From: Tupaia tana
Taxonomy: Eukaryota > Chordata > Mammalia > Scandentia > Tupaiidae
Assembly (NCBI GenBank): GCA_026018925.1
Contig: JAKSZU010000012.1
Location: forward strand, 45,808,858 to 45,872,857
Reading direction: 5' to 3'
DNA length: 64,000 nucleotides
Part shown: positions 43,174 to 54,128 of the stretch, piece by piece
Layout: every line of letters begins with the position of its first letter
Position numbering within the stretch: the stretch's first letter is position 1
Translations under genes and position numbers: made by a program
The notes under the pieces: generated by a model
Told to the model about the DNA's origin: nothing
The model's input: the letters and a program-made list of their open reading frames with translations, nothing else
The model's database searches: none

Positions 43174-43416
43174 TTTTTTTTTTAGGTTTTTGTCATAGGG
43201 CATGTGTACTCACTAGAGAGAGATAGAGAGAGGGAAAGTGAGAAATCACTCCTATAGGAGATGGCCATATCACAGTCCCTTCCCCTCTATTCTCTCAGGA
43301 TTTTGGGTACACACACACATGCCTGCATGATTTTTCACAACGTTGGGTCCAAGACTCAAATCGTGGTAGGTCATGTGGGATCCAGTGCCTTAACCATCAT
43401 GTCACCTGCTGTCCCC
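43174..43416 (-). mobile_element. tRNA-SINE type O in L1, with TSD
   Basis: TSD ATGACAATATAATTTT on both sides. Confidence 0.92.
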
Positions 43417-43483
43417 GATGACAATATAATTTTAAAGTGGACAAAAGTCTTAAGCAGATATTCCAGCAAAGAAGATATATAAG

Positions 43484-43641
43484 GGGCCAGCAGGTGACAT
43501 GGTGGTTAATGGTCTGGACTCCCACATCCTGACTGTGGATCAAGTCCCAGACCTGGCAACTTTCTTTCTCTGTCTCTCTCTTTCTGTCTCTCTTTGGTGG
43601 GTGTCCATGTCCTATAGCAAATTAAAATAATAATAATAATA
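43484..43641 (+). mobile_element. tRNA-SINE, short form, first of three in a row
   Basis: Ends GTCCTATAGCAAATTAAAATAATAAT. The first of a head-to-tail trio in L1. Confidence 0.88.
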
Positions 43642-43912
43642 GGAACCAGCAGTTAGCGTAATGGCTATGTCGCTGGACTCCCACGTAGTCGACCGCGGTT
43701 CGAGTCCCGGACCCGGTGGCTTAAACTCACGCCGGGTGTGTGTGCGTGTGTGTGTGCCCAAGATCCCTAGAGGAGGATGGAGGAGAAGGGACTGCGGCGT
43801 GGCCATCCCCCCTGGGGGGTGATTTCTCGCTTTCTATCTCTCTGTCTCTCTCTGTCTGTCTGGCGAGCACACGCGCCCTATAGCAAAAACCTCTCAAAAA
43901 AAATAATAATAA
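43642..43912 (+). mobile_element. tRNA-SINE type L, near-consensus copy
   Basis: The cleanest type L copy here: A box TTAGCGTAATGG, B box GGTTCGAGTCC, and CpGs retained throughout. Useful as the family reference. Confidence 0.95.
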
Positions 43913-44122
43913 GGGACCAGCAGGTGGCGTGGTGGTTAAGGCGCTGGACACTCCCATATGGCCGACCTGGGTTCGAGTCCTGGACCTGGTGGCTTGCTTT
44001 CTCACTTCCTCTCTCTCTCACTCTCACCCTCTGTCTCTTTCTGGTCAAATTAAAAAAAAAAATCAATGAATGAATAAATAAAATAAATAATTAAAAAAAA
44101 TAATAATAAATAAAATTTAAAA
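43913..44122 (+). mobile_element. tRNA-SINE type S, third of three in a row
   Basis: GGGACCAGCAGGTGGCGTGG head; it begins in the AATAATAA tail of the previous copy. Confidence 0.9.
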
Positions 44123-44633
44123 AAAAGAAGCTATATGAATGGTGAATAAACATGTGAAAAAAATTCAACATCATTAATCATCAGGGAAATGCAAATTAGA
44201 AGCACAAGGCATTACTACATACGAATGGCTAAGATTTAGAAAACTTCCTATACTAGTTGTGGGCAAGGTGCTGAAGCAATTGGGTCTCTACTACGTTGGA
44301 GCTGGGAATGTAAAATGGTACCTCTATTTTGGGAAAAGTTCTGGTAGTTTCTTTGAAACTAGAGAAATACCTGTCTTATGAGCCAGCAAGTCTAGTTCTA
44401 GATATTCACCCAAGAGAAATAAAACATAGATTCACAAAGAGACTCATTCGTAGTGACTTTATTGATAATTCCCCCAAACTAGAAACAGCTAAGGTGTTCA
44501 TCAACTGGACTATGGTTAGACTAAAGACTGTTGGAGACATACAATGGAATATGACGCAACAACAACAACAACAAAGCAAATTACTGATGCATGTAATGGC
44601 ATAACCCATTCTCAAAACACTATGCAGATTGGG

Positions 44634-44835
44634 CTCGGCAGGTGGCGTGGTGGTTGGGAGCTCTGGATTCCCGCATGGCTGACTGGGGTTCACGTCCCGG
44701 ACCTGGAGACTTACTTTTCCACTCTCTCTCTCTCACTCTGTCCTTCTCTGGTCACATTAAAATAAACAAATTAATTGATTCATTCATTAATTAAAGTAAA
44801 AAATAGAATAGTTCTTTTAAAAAAAAAAAAACACA
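44634..44835 (+). mobile_element. tRNA-SINE type S in the L1 3' UTR
   Basis: ATGCAGATTG / ACACAGATTG flank it. The tail ends AATAGTTCTTTTAAAA. Confidence 0.9.
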
Positions 44836-45300
44836 CAGATTGAAAACAGAGTCCGTACTGTACTATTTCAACTATGTGAAATTTTGCCTGGGGCCAGGGT
44901 AGGTATGGTAAGGGACTGACTGGGCAGGAGCCTGAGGGAACTTTCTGGGGCAGTGGTCATTTCTGTACCTTCATAGGAGTTTGGTGTAAGCACTTGTGAA
45001 AAATCAGCAAACATACACTTACATTGGGTGCGTTTCATCATTTGTACATTTACAGCAAAAGAAAATCTTTAAATAAATATTAAACTCATTAGTGATCATT
45101 AATGTATCCTGAAGCATTCCGAAAAGGTATTCTGGTGTTTGTAACTTGCTTCAAAACGCACTAAAATGTAGATGGCTTCACGCAGGGGAAGAGGGATGGG
45201 GAGATGGGCAGATACAATGACAGGTCCCCTACCCCACTAGAGTAACATGTGACTGGTAGAATATAAATGGAGGCTGTATGGGTGTTCACTGTAAACCTCT

Positions 45301-45440
45301 TTCTTTTTTTTATTATTTTATTTAACTTTATTTATCCATTTATTTATTCATTTCAATTTGACCTGAGAGGGAGGCAGAGAGGTAGAGAGGGTGAGAGGGA
45401 GAGAGGGAGAGAGGGAGAGAGGGAGAGAGGGAGAGAGAAC
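45301..45440 (-). mobile_element. tRNA-SINE type S, head lost, with GAGAGGGA expansion
   Basis: TTTGACCTGAGAGG tail side, then six or so GAGAGGGAGA units at 45391-45438, then an abrupt change to another SINE. Confidence 0.75.
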
Positions 45441-45633
45441 CGGTGACTTAAACTCACTCCAGGCGCGTGTCCGTGTGTGCCCAAATCCCGAGAGGAGAAT
45501 GGAGGAGAAGGGATTGTGGCGTGGTCATCCCCTCTGGGGGGTGATTTTTTGCTTTCTCTCTCTCTGTCTCTCTCTGTCTTTCTGGTGAGCACACGCGCCC
45601 TATAGCAAAATTCTCTCAGAAAAAAAAAAAAAA
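45441..45633 (+). mobile_element. tRNA-SINE type L without its tRNA head
   Basis: Starts at CCGGTGACTTAAACTCACTCC, just downstream of the B box, and is otherwise near-consensus. Confidence 0.85.
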
Positions 45634-45775
45634 GGCACTGGATTCCCACACAGCTGACCGTGGTTCTAGTCCCAGATCTGGTGGATTGCTTTCTCACTTT
45701 TTCTATCTCTCTCCGGTGAGTGCATGTGCCCTATAGCAAATTTAAAACATAATCATAATGATTTTTAAAATAAAT
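45634..45775 (+). mobile_element. tRNA-SINE short form missing the first 25 bases
   Basis: Begins GGCACTGGATTCCCACACAG directly after the previous A tail. Confidence 0.8.
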
Positions 45776-45787
45776 AGTATTTTTTAA

Positions 45788-46220
45788 AAGATTTATTTAT
45801 TTCTTCATTCATTCATTCCTTCTTTTTTTTTTTTTTTTTTTTGGAGAGGTTTTCGCTATAGGATGCGTGCGCTCGCCAGACAGACAGAGAGAGACAGAGA
45901 GACAGAAAGCGAGAAATCACCCCCCAGGGGGGATGGCCACGCCACAGTCCCTTCTCCTCCATTCTCCTCTCGGGATCTTGGGCATGCACACACACGCACC
46001 CGGTGTGAGTTTAAGCCACCGGGTCCGGGACTCGAACCGCGGTCGATTATGTGGGAGTCCAGCGACATAGCCATTACGCTAACTGCTGGTCCCTCATTCC
46101 TTCATTTTAATTTGACCAGAGAGAAAGTGAGAAAGCAAGCCACCAGGTCCAGGACTTGAACCGTGGTTGGCCATGTGGGAGTGTCCAGCGCCTTAACCAC
46201 CATGCCACCTGCTGGTCCCA
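45788..46220 (-). mobile_element. tRNA-SINE type S, tail split by a type L
   Basis: Outer copy: tail at 45788-45822, body 46094-46220 ending CCACCTGCTGGTCCC. Confidence 0.88.
45823..46093 (-). mobile_element. tRNA-SINE type L nested in type S
   Basis: TSD TCATTCCTTC on both sides. B box GGACTCGAACCGCGG intact. Confidence 0.92.
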
Positions 46221-47021
46221 ATAAATAATTATTTTTTAAAAAGAAAAACATGCTGAAAGCAGAGAGGGAGCCAGGACTGCACTCCCACATAGGTGTGCAT
46301 GATGGGCAGCTCGCTCTGCTTCTCCAGCACATCGTCTTCGTGAGAAATGTGATGCCACCCTCAGTGGAGGCAGATGGACCCCAGAGACCTAACCTCTGGA
46401 GCCCTGTGATGAAGTGTCTATTTCCTGAAGCATGCTTGAGTTTGTGAGCTTGCTTCTTTTAACATCCCAAGTCTTCCAGAGGCCCGGGCAGAGAACCAAG
46501 AACTCTCCACTTTCCACAGCGAGAGAGACAGATCTAATTCATTAAAACTCTTCTCCCCAGTCAGAGGGCACTCGGCCACCTGGAAAGCTGGGGACTAATC
46601 CTTTGGGCACGCTGAACCATTGGAACTGGAGAAGGAATAAAGACCTCTTAGCAGCAGGAGGCCCCCTAGGCCCGTGAGGCCCACAGACTTGTAGCTCTCA
46701 CTGTCAGAAGGTTCACTTTGAAAACTGAAATCGGATTGACCCATCAGTTCACTGATTTTTTTTAAACTCATTTATTAATTAGCAGTACCTTCTAGGTGCC
46801 AAATGATATGCCAGGCACTGGGGATACAAAGTGAACAAAAATAGATCTAGTCCTTGTCCTCATGGAACTTAAAAGTCCAGTGGGGAGAAAGGTTCATCAG
46901 AGACGCAACTGGTAGATTTAAAATGGAGAGGTTAGGAGCTGAGTTTCCCTAGCGTAATGGAAATTACGTTTACCCAACACACAAAACAGTCTCTGGTTGC
47001 AAACTGGTGGGGAACAGCTTG

Positions 47022-47287
47022 TTTGTTTGTTATTATTTTTAGAGGTTTTTGCCTTAGGGTGTGTGTACTTGCCTGAGAGAGAGATAGACAGTGAGGAAGA
47101 AAGTGAGAAATCACTTCTCGGGGCGATGGCCACACTGCAATCCCTTCCCCTCCATACTCCTCCTGGGATCTTGGGCATGCATGCACACACACCCAGCCTA
47201 AGTTTGAAGCCACCAGGTCTGGGACTCAAACTGTGGTCGGTCATGTGGGAGTCCAGTGATGTAACTGCTACATCATCGGCTAGCCCC
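47022..47287 (-). mobile_element. tRNA-SINE type O/L
   Basis: Antisense; ends ACATCATCGGCTAGCCCC. Confidence 0.88.
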
Positions 47288-47510
47288 AAGCAAGTTTATT
47301 AAGTCAAAATTGAGAAGTTAGGGAAGGCTTCCCTGAGGAAGTGGAGTCTGAGCCAAGATCTGAAAGAAGACAGAGGCGAAGAGGACAAGGAAAGAGCATT
47401 CTGGGCAGAAAGGAGAGCTTGTGCACAGGCCTCATGGCGGGGAAGATTGAGGAGAGGGCGCTAGGTTAAAGAAACCACTTACAGGTTCAGTACAGAAAGT
47501 GACAGCCTGG

Positions 47511-47981
47511 GGGCTGGCAGGTGGCACAGTGATTAAGGTGCTAGACTCCCACATGGTTGACTGTGGTTCGAGTCCCAGACCTGGCAGTTTGCTTTCTCAC
47601 TTCCCCTTCCTCTCTCTCTCTGGTCAAATTTTTTAAAAAAGGAAATAATAATAATAAATAAAATAAATCATTCTTGGGACCAGCAGTTGCCAAAATGGCT
47701 ATGTCGCTGGACTCCCGTGTGGTCAACCGCAGTTCAAATCCTGGACCCGGTGGCTTAAAATCATGCCAGGCACATGTGCATGCGTGCCCAGGATCCCGAG
47801 AGGAGAATGGAGGAGAAGGGATTGCATTGTGGCCGTCCCCACTGGGGGAGTGACTTCTCACTTTCTGTCTCTCTGTCTCTCTCTGTCTTTCTGGCGAGTG
47901 CATGTGCCCTATAGCATAAACCTCCCCCCAAATAAATAAATAAATAAATAAATTCTTAATTTGAAAGAATTCTTTTTTAAA
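47511..47981 (+). mobile_element. tRNA-SINE type S, tail split by a type L
   Basis: AAAGTGACA at 47497 and 47985 flanks the whole compound; the host tail resumes with AATTTGAAAGAATTCTTTTTT. Confidence 0.88.
47675..47935 (+). mobile_element. tRNA-SINE type L nested in a type S tail
   Basis: GGGACCAGCAGTTGCCAAAATGG head (A box damaged), end CCCTATAGCATAAACCTCC. Confidence 0.9.
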
Positions 47982-48015
47982 AAAAAGTGACAATGTGGTT
48001 TAAGATGTGGACATA

Positions 48016-48275
48016 CAGGGACCAGTAGATGGCATAATGGTTACGTCATTGGACTCCCACGCTGTCTACCATGGTTTGAGTCCCAGACCCTGCAGCTTAA
48101 AACTCATGCCTGGCACATGCGCATGCGTGTCCAAAATCCCAAGAGGAGAATGGAGAAGAAGGGATTGAGACATAGCCATCCCCCCAGGAGGTGACTTCTC
48201 GCTTTTGGTTCGTCTGTCTCTCTTTGTCTCTCTGGTGAGCGCACACATCCTATAGCAAAAATCTCTCTCTAAAAA
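48016..48275 (+). mobile_element. tRNA-SINE type L/O with TSD
   Basis: TSD ATGTGGACATA / ATGTAGACATA. Confidence 0.9.
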
Positions 48276-49054
48276 AAAAATGTAGACATATTGTGCAGGA
48301 CCCCTGTAAGTCATGGTAAATACTTTCATTTCCTTAAGAGCAATGGGCAGCCATTGAACGGTTTTAAGGAGTTGAAAGACATGGTCAGGTCAGTGCATTG
48401 AAATCAACACATTAGGACTGCAGGGAGAGAACAGACCCCGGGGGGTGCGGACGCCGACGGCAGACCAGATGGCTGCAGCAGAGAGGAGAGCTGCTCGCGT
48501 GGTTCTGGTGGCGATAGGAAGAAGAGGGTGGCATGGAGAGCTGCAGGAAGTTAGCAGGCCTCGGTGATGCACATGGAGGGAGACGCCGGGACTTGGGATG
48601 ATCCTTTGCTCACGCCGCTGAGACAGGCCAGAGAGGAAGACCAGGAAGTTCTTGATGGTTGGAAGCGAGGCTAGCCTGGCTCAGCTTTGAACACTCTGAG
48701 TTTAAGGGACCTTCAGGACGTACTAGAGGAGTCGAGCTGGCAATTAAATTTGAGGCTGGCGCTCAGAGGAAGGCGTGGATTTGAAGAGATTTGAGAAGTG
48801 AGAGCATATAGGCCACTGACCGATCACACAGAACAAGGTAGGGATGGATCCGAAGTGCAGGGAGAGGATTGGCTAAAGGTGGGAGGATAGCACCTGCTTT
48901 AACAGGAGGGATGTGTGCAGATCCAAGAAGATAAGGGAGTTCCTACGTGATGGCTTCAAATTCCTCTGAAGGAAGTGAGCGAGCTCATTTGAGAATGGAA
49001 AGGAATAAAAAGTCCCAGGCATGAAAAAAAGGGTAGAATATGAAAAAAAAACAA

Positions 49055-49057
<3 letters not shown>

Positions 49058-49100
<43 letters not shown>

Positions 49101-49365
49101 GAGAGAGAGAGAGAGAGAGAGATTTTTACTATAGGGCATGTGTAGTTGCCAGAGACACAGAGACAAAGAGCGAGAAAGTAAGAAATCACCCCCCAGGGGG
49201 GTGACCATGCGGCAATCTCTTCTCCCCCATTCTCCTCTTGGGATTTCGAGCACACCAGCACCCATGCCTGGAGTGAGTTTCAAGCCATTGGGTCTGGGAC
49301 TCGAACTGGCGTCAACCATATGGGAGTCTGGTGTCTCAACTTTGCACCATGCCACCTGCTGGCCC
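49058..49365 (-). mobile_element. tRNA-SINE type O/L with (TA)n and (GA)n tail side
   Basis: The left side carries about 40 bp of TA repeat, then (GA)n, TTTTTACTATAGGGC. Ends GCCACCTGCTGGCCCC. Confidence 0.88.
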
Positions 49366-49519
49366 CAAGAATGGGTGGACTATTGACCCAGTCGTTTTAA
49401 AGAGCGAGAGAGCAGATTTGCTGAAGGCAGCAGGTGCAAAGGCCCTGTGGCAGGAGGGACTGAGGAGAGGATGTGAAGTGGCAGGAGCACAGAAAGCCAG
49501 AGCCTAGCCAAGATGAGGT

Positions 49520-50361
49520 CTGCTGTGCTCCGATGTACTTGTGATGAGCCTGCTATACTGCGATGGGCTGGTCAGGACCGACAGGCAGTGATGAGAAAGT
49601 GACTGACACACCAAATCCCCCTGACCTGGCACAGTAAAGGTTTATTTCTCCTCACAACAGGCTGAGATTAGGTGACCTCCACCTTCGGTAGCATACTGCC
49701 TAGAATATGTGGCCTCTTCGATACATACAGCAGGGTAACAGTGGGCCAGGATCACTCAGGATGTTTCCAAGGGCCAGGCCTGAAAGCGGCTGTCATTATT
49801 CTCGCTCGCGTTCTATTGGCCAGATTCAGCCACACAGCGCCAGCCTCGCTGGTAGGAAGCTCCCTGTCGTTTCCTGTAAGCTCAGGAAGTTTCCTACACG
49901 CTCAGGAAGAAGAAATGGTTAGGCAGGCAGTCACTCTTGTCTCTGCCACAATCCACCCTTCTGTGTCCCTTCTCACCCAGGGGGCACACTCAGCCTCCCC
50001 TCAGGGGCCACCTTCCAAAGTCCTATCCAGTCCTTGCATCTGGCTCAAAGCCCAGGCTCGCTGGCGATGTGCAATTCTCTCTCCCCATTCAATGTCACTC
50101 TTCTCAGCCGTGATCTAAGAGGACAAGGAAGCCACCCCCTCACCTGCTCCACACCCTGGACTGCAGGGAGGCTCTTTCCTTAGACTCGGGGTGCACTCCA
50201 GGAGTGCTCTTCTAACCACTCTGCGTCGGCCCTGGCTCTCCTCTCAGGGTCTTCCTTGTCGCTCACCCTCCTTGACCACATCTGAAATGGGGGTGGCACA
50301 GCACCCCCTCCTGAGGGGCTACATACTGTCCCTCTTGTTCATGGATGGTTGGAGGCTCAAA
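49520..50361. other. Intergenic, old repeat scraps
   Basis: GGTTTATTTCTCCTCACAACAGGCTG and TTCTATTGGCCAGATTCAGCC suggest an old interspersed repeat at 49.63-49.85 kb. No exon. Confidence 0.4.
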
Positions 50362-50642
50362 GATTTTTTTTTTTTTTTTGGCTTTTTTTGGAGAGGTTTA
50401 TTTGCTATAGGGGGCGTGCGCTCGCCAGAAAGACAGAGAGAGACAGAGAGACAGAAAGCGAGAAATCACCCCCCAGGGGGGATGTCCACACCGCAATCCC
50501 TTCTCCTCCATTCTCCTCTTGGGATCTTGAGCACGCATGCACACGCGCCTGGCGTGAATTTAAGCCACTGGGTCCAGGACTCGAACTGTGGTTGGCTACA
50601 TGGGAGTCCAGCGACATAGCCATTACGCTAACTGCTGGTCCC
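50362..50642 (-). mobile_element. tRNA-SINE type L
   Basis: Near-consensus. It lies in the tail of the next SINE: GGCTCAAAGATT on its left resembles CCCTCAAAGCTT at 50903, beyond the older copy. Confidence 0.9.
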
Positions 50643-50648
50643 TCAAAT

Positions 50649-50903
50649 ATATATTTTTTTAATTGGCAGAAAGCACATGTACTCTCCAGCGAAGCAGGGA
50701 GGGAGAGAGAGCACCCTCCACTGGGGCATGGTCATGCCACAATTCTCTTTTCTCCATTTCGCCACCTCATCAGGATTTTGGCACACGTGCATGTGCCCAG
50801 CGTGTTTTCCCACAAGACACTGGGGCTGGGATTCAAACTGTAGTTAGCCATGTGGGATCTGGCTTCCTATGCACGATGATTAACTGCCATGCTACTGGGC
50901 CCA
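50649..50903 (-). mobile_element. tRNA-SINE type O
   Basis: Antisense; GGATTTTGGCACACGTGCAT middle and GCCATGCTACTGGGCCC head. Confidence 0.82.
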
Positions 50904-50920
50904 CCCTCAAAGCTTGTTTG

Positions 50921-51070
50921 ATATTTATTTATTTAGTTAGTTAGTTATAGGGCATGTGTGCTCACTGGAGAGAGACAGAGTGGGGGCAGAGGAAGTAAAG
51001 GAAGTTCTCACAAACTCTCTCTAGTGAGAACATGTGCCCTCTGGCAACGAAAAATAAATAAATAAATACA
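50921..51070. mobile_element. Two SINE 3' ends joined tail-out (inverted repeat)
   Basis: Left arm TTATAGGGCATGTGTGCTCACTGGAGAGAG, right arm CTCTCTAGTGAGAACATGTGCCCTCTGGC; A/T tails (TATTTATTTA, AATAAATAAATA) on both outer ends. It is a near-palindrome made only of SINE 3' segments. Confidence 0.75.
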
Positions 51071-51089
51071 GTGAGAGGCTTGCCTGTTC

Positions 51090-51370
51090 AGGGAACAGAA
51101 CATTCCCCCATACTGGCCAGTCAGTGTTTTTTCTTCCTGTCAGCAAATCTACATGGGAAGCCCAACTACTAACAGCCACAATAATGCCACGTAACAACGT
51201 ATCCCCAAATTCAGTGGTTTCAAATAATATGCATTTACTTGGCTCAAGAATCTGTGGGTTGGCAATGTGGGCTTCATTGGGCAAGTCCTCTGGTCTCAGC
51301 TGGGCCCACGTCTCTGTCAGCTGACTTTGGCTGAGGTTCTCGAGGTGATCCGGACACATCTCTAATCTTC
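51090..51370 (+). mobile_element. Old interspersed repeat, family unresolved
   Basis: CAACGTATCCCCAAATTCAG, ATCTGTGGGTTGGCAATGTGG and CTCTGGTCTCAGCTGGGCCC follow a common old mammalian repeat consensus. I cannot name the family by eye. Confidence 0.45.
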
Positions 51371-51384
51371 TAGGAGCTTAGCCT

Positions 51385-51662
51385 GGGCAGGTGCTCAGGT
51401 GGTGGCAGAGGTACAAGAGCGAGGGCAGGCCCAGCCTCTGGGATGCAGCTCGCAGCGTGCCAGACTGCAGAACTGGAAGTCACATGCCCGCTGAGGTGTC
51501 AGTCCCCAGCTCAGTCTTCCTGGGGACATGCACATGTGTGCATGGCCAAGATTCTGGTGGGCTGGAGAGCTGGAGGGCTGGAGAAGGGAATCACGGCAAG
51601 GCCACGCCCCGCATGGGTTGCTTCTCTGTTTCTCCCTCTCCTGTGCTCTCTCATAAATAATG
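51385..51662 (+). mobile_element. SINE type X/O-like element
   Basis: GCTCAGGTGGTGGCAGAGGT head, ACGGCAAGGCCACGCCCCGC middle, CTGTGCTCTCTCATAAATAAT end. Confidence 0.5.
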
Positions 51663-51860
51663 ATGTAAAAAGCAGACAAGATGAAAGGAGTAATAAATCC
51701 ACAGTTGTAGTTGGAGATTTCAACACTCCCCTCATAGTAACTGATAGAACGAGTACTCAGGAAACCAGTCAGAATGCAGAAAACGTAAAGAACAGTATTA
51801 GCCAGCTTGATCTAGTTGACTTCACTCACCACTGCAGACCAACATCATGTCTAAGTATAC
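51663..51860 (+). mobile_element. L1 ORF2 fragment
   Basis: GTAGTTGGAGATTTCAACAC followed by ATAGTAACTGATAGAACGAG and CAGCTTGATCTAGTTGAC corresponds to the L1 ORF2 endonuclease-domain coding region. Short, decayed and isolated. Confidence 0.75.
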
Positions 51861-52122
51861 TCCCGAAACCCTTATCCAGATACGCACGTTTAAGGCCATT
51901 GAACAAACTTCAACTTTTCAAGGCTCTGGGTCGTGTTACTGACACCCCACTGGCCAAAGCAAGACCCTTGGATGACCCCAGGGTCAGGGTGTACAGCTCT
52001 GCAAAATCACATGGCAAAGGGTGTAGACACAGGAGTTAAGATTCTCCCAGACAGGGCTAAAACTGATGGGTGATGAGTTCACAAGGGAAGTTATTTCTAT
52101 GATCTTAAAAGTAGGTGTCTTG

Positions 52123-52217
52123 GGGTCAGCAGGTGGCGTGGTGGTTAAGGCGCTAGACTCCCACATGACTGACCACAGTGTGAGTCCCAGACCTGGCAGT
52201 TTGTTTTCTTGCTTTCA

Positions 52218-52281
<64 letters not shown>

Positions 52282-52333
52282 TTCATGCATGCCCTATAAC
52301 AAAAATTAAAAATAAATGAAATAAATAAAAAAA
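52123..52333 (+). mobile_element. tRNA-SINE type S with (TC)n expansion and TSD
   Basis: TSD AGTAGGTGTCT. The CT run is about 48 bp (52219-52266). Confidence 0.9.
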
Positions 52334-53381
52334 TAGTAGGTGTCTCAGAGCTCCAGCCTGGTGTTCTTGTCCCAGCTGTGAAGACAGACCGGCCATGCAA
52401 GGCTGGGTACCCTATTGCCTGCTCTCGGGGTCAGCGCATGAGAGAGGTGGGCCGATCCTCACTTGCCTTCTATTCCTTTCTCTCTTCTTCAGAGGCCCTG
52501 GGGGGCCTCTGCTGTGTCTCACTGATCTCTGCGCCTTCTGCGTCTGGCACTGGGCATAGCACACAGTGTTGGAGCAGACAGCTCGGCGATCAATAAAATA
52601 AAGTGTGGAAGAACAAACAGTGAGTTCCTCAAGGACAGACAAGATGCATTCTCCCCTGGTCCCCAGAGCGTAGTGAAGACCATTATGGTATATCTTTCAA
52701 ATTAGATTTCTGAGCATCGCTTTTCCTGTTTGGACCAAGCTGACTGCCTGCTTCGACTTGCGCTTAGAAATACGGCATCGAATGCAACCTCTGCTAAAAC
52801 CTTCTTGCCCCTGCTGGACACTGCTGAGGACTGAGGACCAAGGCGACAGGTGAGTGAGGGTCTCGCTTGTAGAGAACCAGACCTCAGGGCCTCGGGCTTT
52901 AGGGGGAACCAGCACTAGCTGGTCAGCAGCACTGCTGGGGCTGGTGGGTGTGATGGAAGGTGCATCCTCTCAGCCCTCAAAGACTTCATGACAGGCATCC
53001 AGCCTTTGGAGGCAGCCTCTTACTTGGAGGGGAAGGATAACCAGTGAGAGGCAGACCCAGAATGCATCAGACCTACGAAGAGTAAGGATGAAATCCCTGA
53101 ACAAGCAGAATTTGAACCTTTCCCTCTGACTCCCTCCAGATCCAAAGGAAGTCTCTCTGGACTCCAGCCCATCACCTGGAGAGGGCGGAGGGCTCAGGGG
53201 GTTAAGGCTGGAGCTGTCGAAGCCATGACGTTCGCAGTGAGGGTCACAGCTCTGAGGTCCTGGAGGGAAAGAGAGGATGGCTAAATCTGTGCGAAGCCGT
53301 CCACACCATCAGCCTTCCAAAGAGCAGACAGGATCCAGGATGGGATTAGCAGAGGAGGAATGACAGTTTTCACATTTCGAG
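52334..53381. other. Intergenic, no gene seen
   Basis: Unique sequence; no exon or repeat assigned. Confidence 0.55.
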
Positions 53382-53880
53382 GCAGGGTAGCATATGGTAT
53401 CTGAGTACATGGGCCCTGCAGGCCCACAGCCTGGCTTCAGACTCCAGTCCTATCACGTCCTGTGACCATGGGTAAGAAACTTAATCTCACCAAACCTCTC
53501 ATTCTTCACCTGTAAAAGGGGAATCTTTTTTTTTTCTTTTTTCTTTTTTTGGAGAGGTTTTTGCTATAGGGCATGTGCACTCGCCAGACAGACAGAGAGA
53601 TAGAAAGCGAGAAATCACCCCCTGGGGGGATGGCCACGCCGCAATCCCTTCTCCTCCATTCTCCTCTTGGGATCTTGGGCAGGCATGCATACGTGCCCGG
53701 CGTGAGTTTAAGCCACCGGGTCCGGGACTCGAACTGCGGTCGACTACGTGGGAGTCCAGAGACATAGCCATTACACTAACTGCTGTTCCCCCGGGGAATC
53801 ATAATTGTACCTGTATCTTCATACTGTTGTGAAGATCGAATGACAGAGTCCAGGTACGGCTCTTGGCAGGGTAAGCAATG
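53382..53880 (+). mobile_element. MIR, split by a type L SINE
   Basis: CAGCCTGGCTTCAGACTCCA, ACCATGGGTAAGAAACTTAA and CTCATTCTTCACCTGTAAAA before the insertion, then TTGTGAAGATCGAATGACAG after it: one sense MIR. Confidence 0.7.
53528..53792 (-). mobile_element. tRNA-SINE type L in a MIR, with TSD
   Basis: TSD GGGGAATC at 53519 and 53793. Confidence 0.92.
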
Positions 53881-54128
53881 GAGAGAAACAGGCATGAAGC
53901 GTGGTTAGGTTGATGTTGGGTTAGGTTGATGTGTCCAGTCACTCGGGGCACCAGGATTCTAACCTAGGTCTGATTCTCAAACAGCCGCTCTAAACTACTC
54001 TGCTCTACCCACCCCCCCCCCACAAACATGTGGTACAGGACACCACATGCAGACAGTTCACCGCATACCAACTAAATAATCTGAAATCTCCTCAGAAACA
54101 AAACACACATCTTAATGTCATTCATGTG

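Larger units (their letters stand above)
41880..45085 (+). mobile_element. L1 3' end (late ORF2 and 3' UTR), riddled with SINEs
   Basis: The non-SINE pieces read in order like the end of an L1. They include ACCATACCTCACACCATACC, an ACTACATCAAACTCTAAA stretch, CATCATTAATCATCAGGGAA, GGGAATGTAAAATGGTACCT, ATTCACCCAAGAGAAATAAA and the GCCTGGGGCCAGGG 3' UTR region, ending with AAAGAAAATCTTTAAATAAA. The reading frame is lost. Seven or more SINEs sit inside. Confidence 0.85.
46755..49520 (+). mobile_element. Long old mammal-wide repeat in pieces (46.76-46.92, 47.30-47.50, 48.29-48.95, 49.38-49.52 kb)
   Basis: The order TATGCCAGGCACTGGGGATA, then CCTGAGGAAGTGGAGTCTGA, GGCAGAAAGGAGAGCTTGTG, GTAAGTCATGGTAAATACTT and GCAGCCATTGAACGGTTTTA follows a well-known old interspersed repeat that I cannot name with certainty. 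SINEs at 47.0, 47.5, 48.0 and 49.1 kb separate the pieces. There is no gene here. Confidence 0.5.

Noticed and set aside
43642-43720. Possible functional tRNA genes at SINE heads with intact A and B boxes
   Set aside because: The heads lack a proper acceptor-stem partner and clear anticodon arm, and each continues into a SINE body and A tail.
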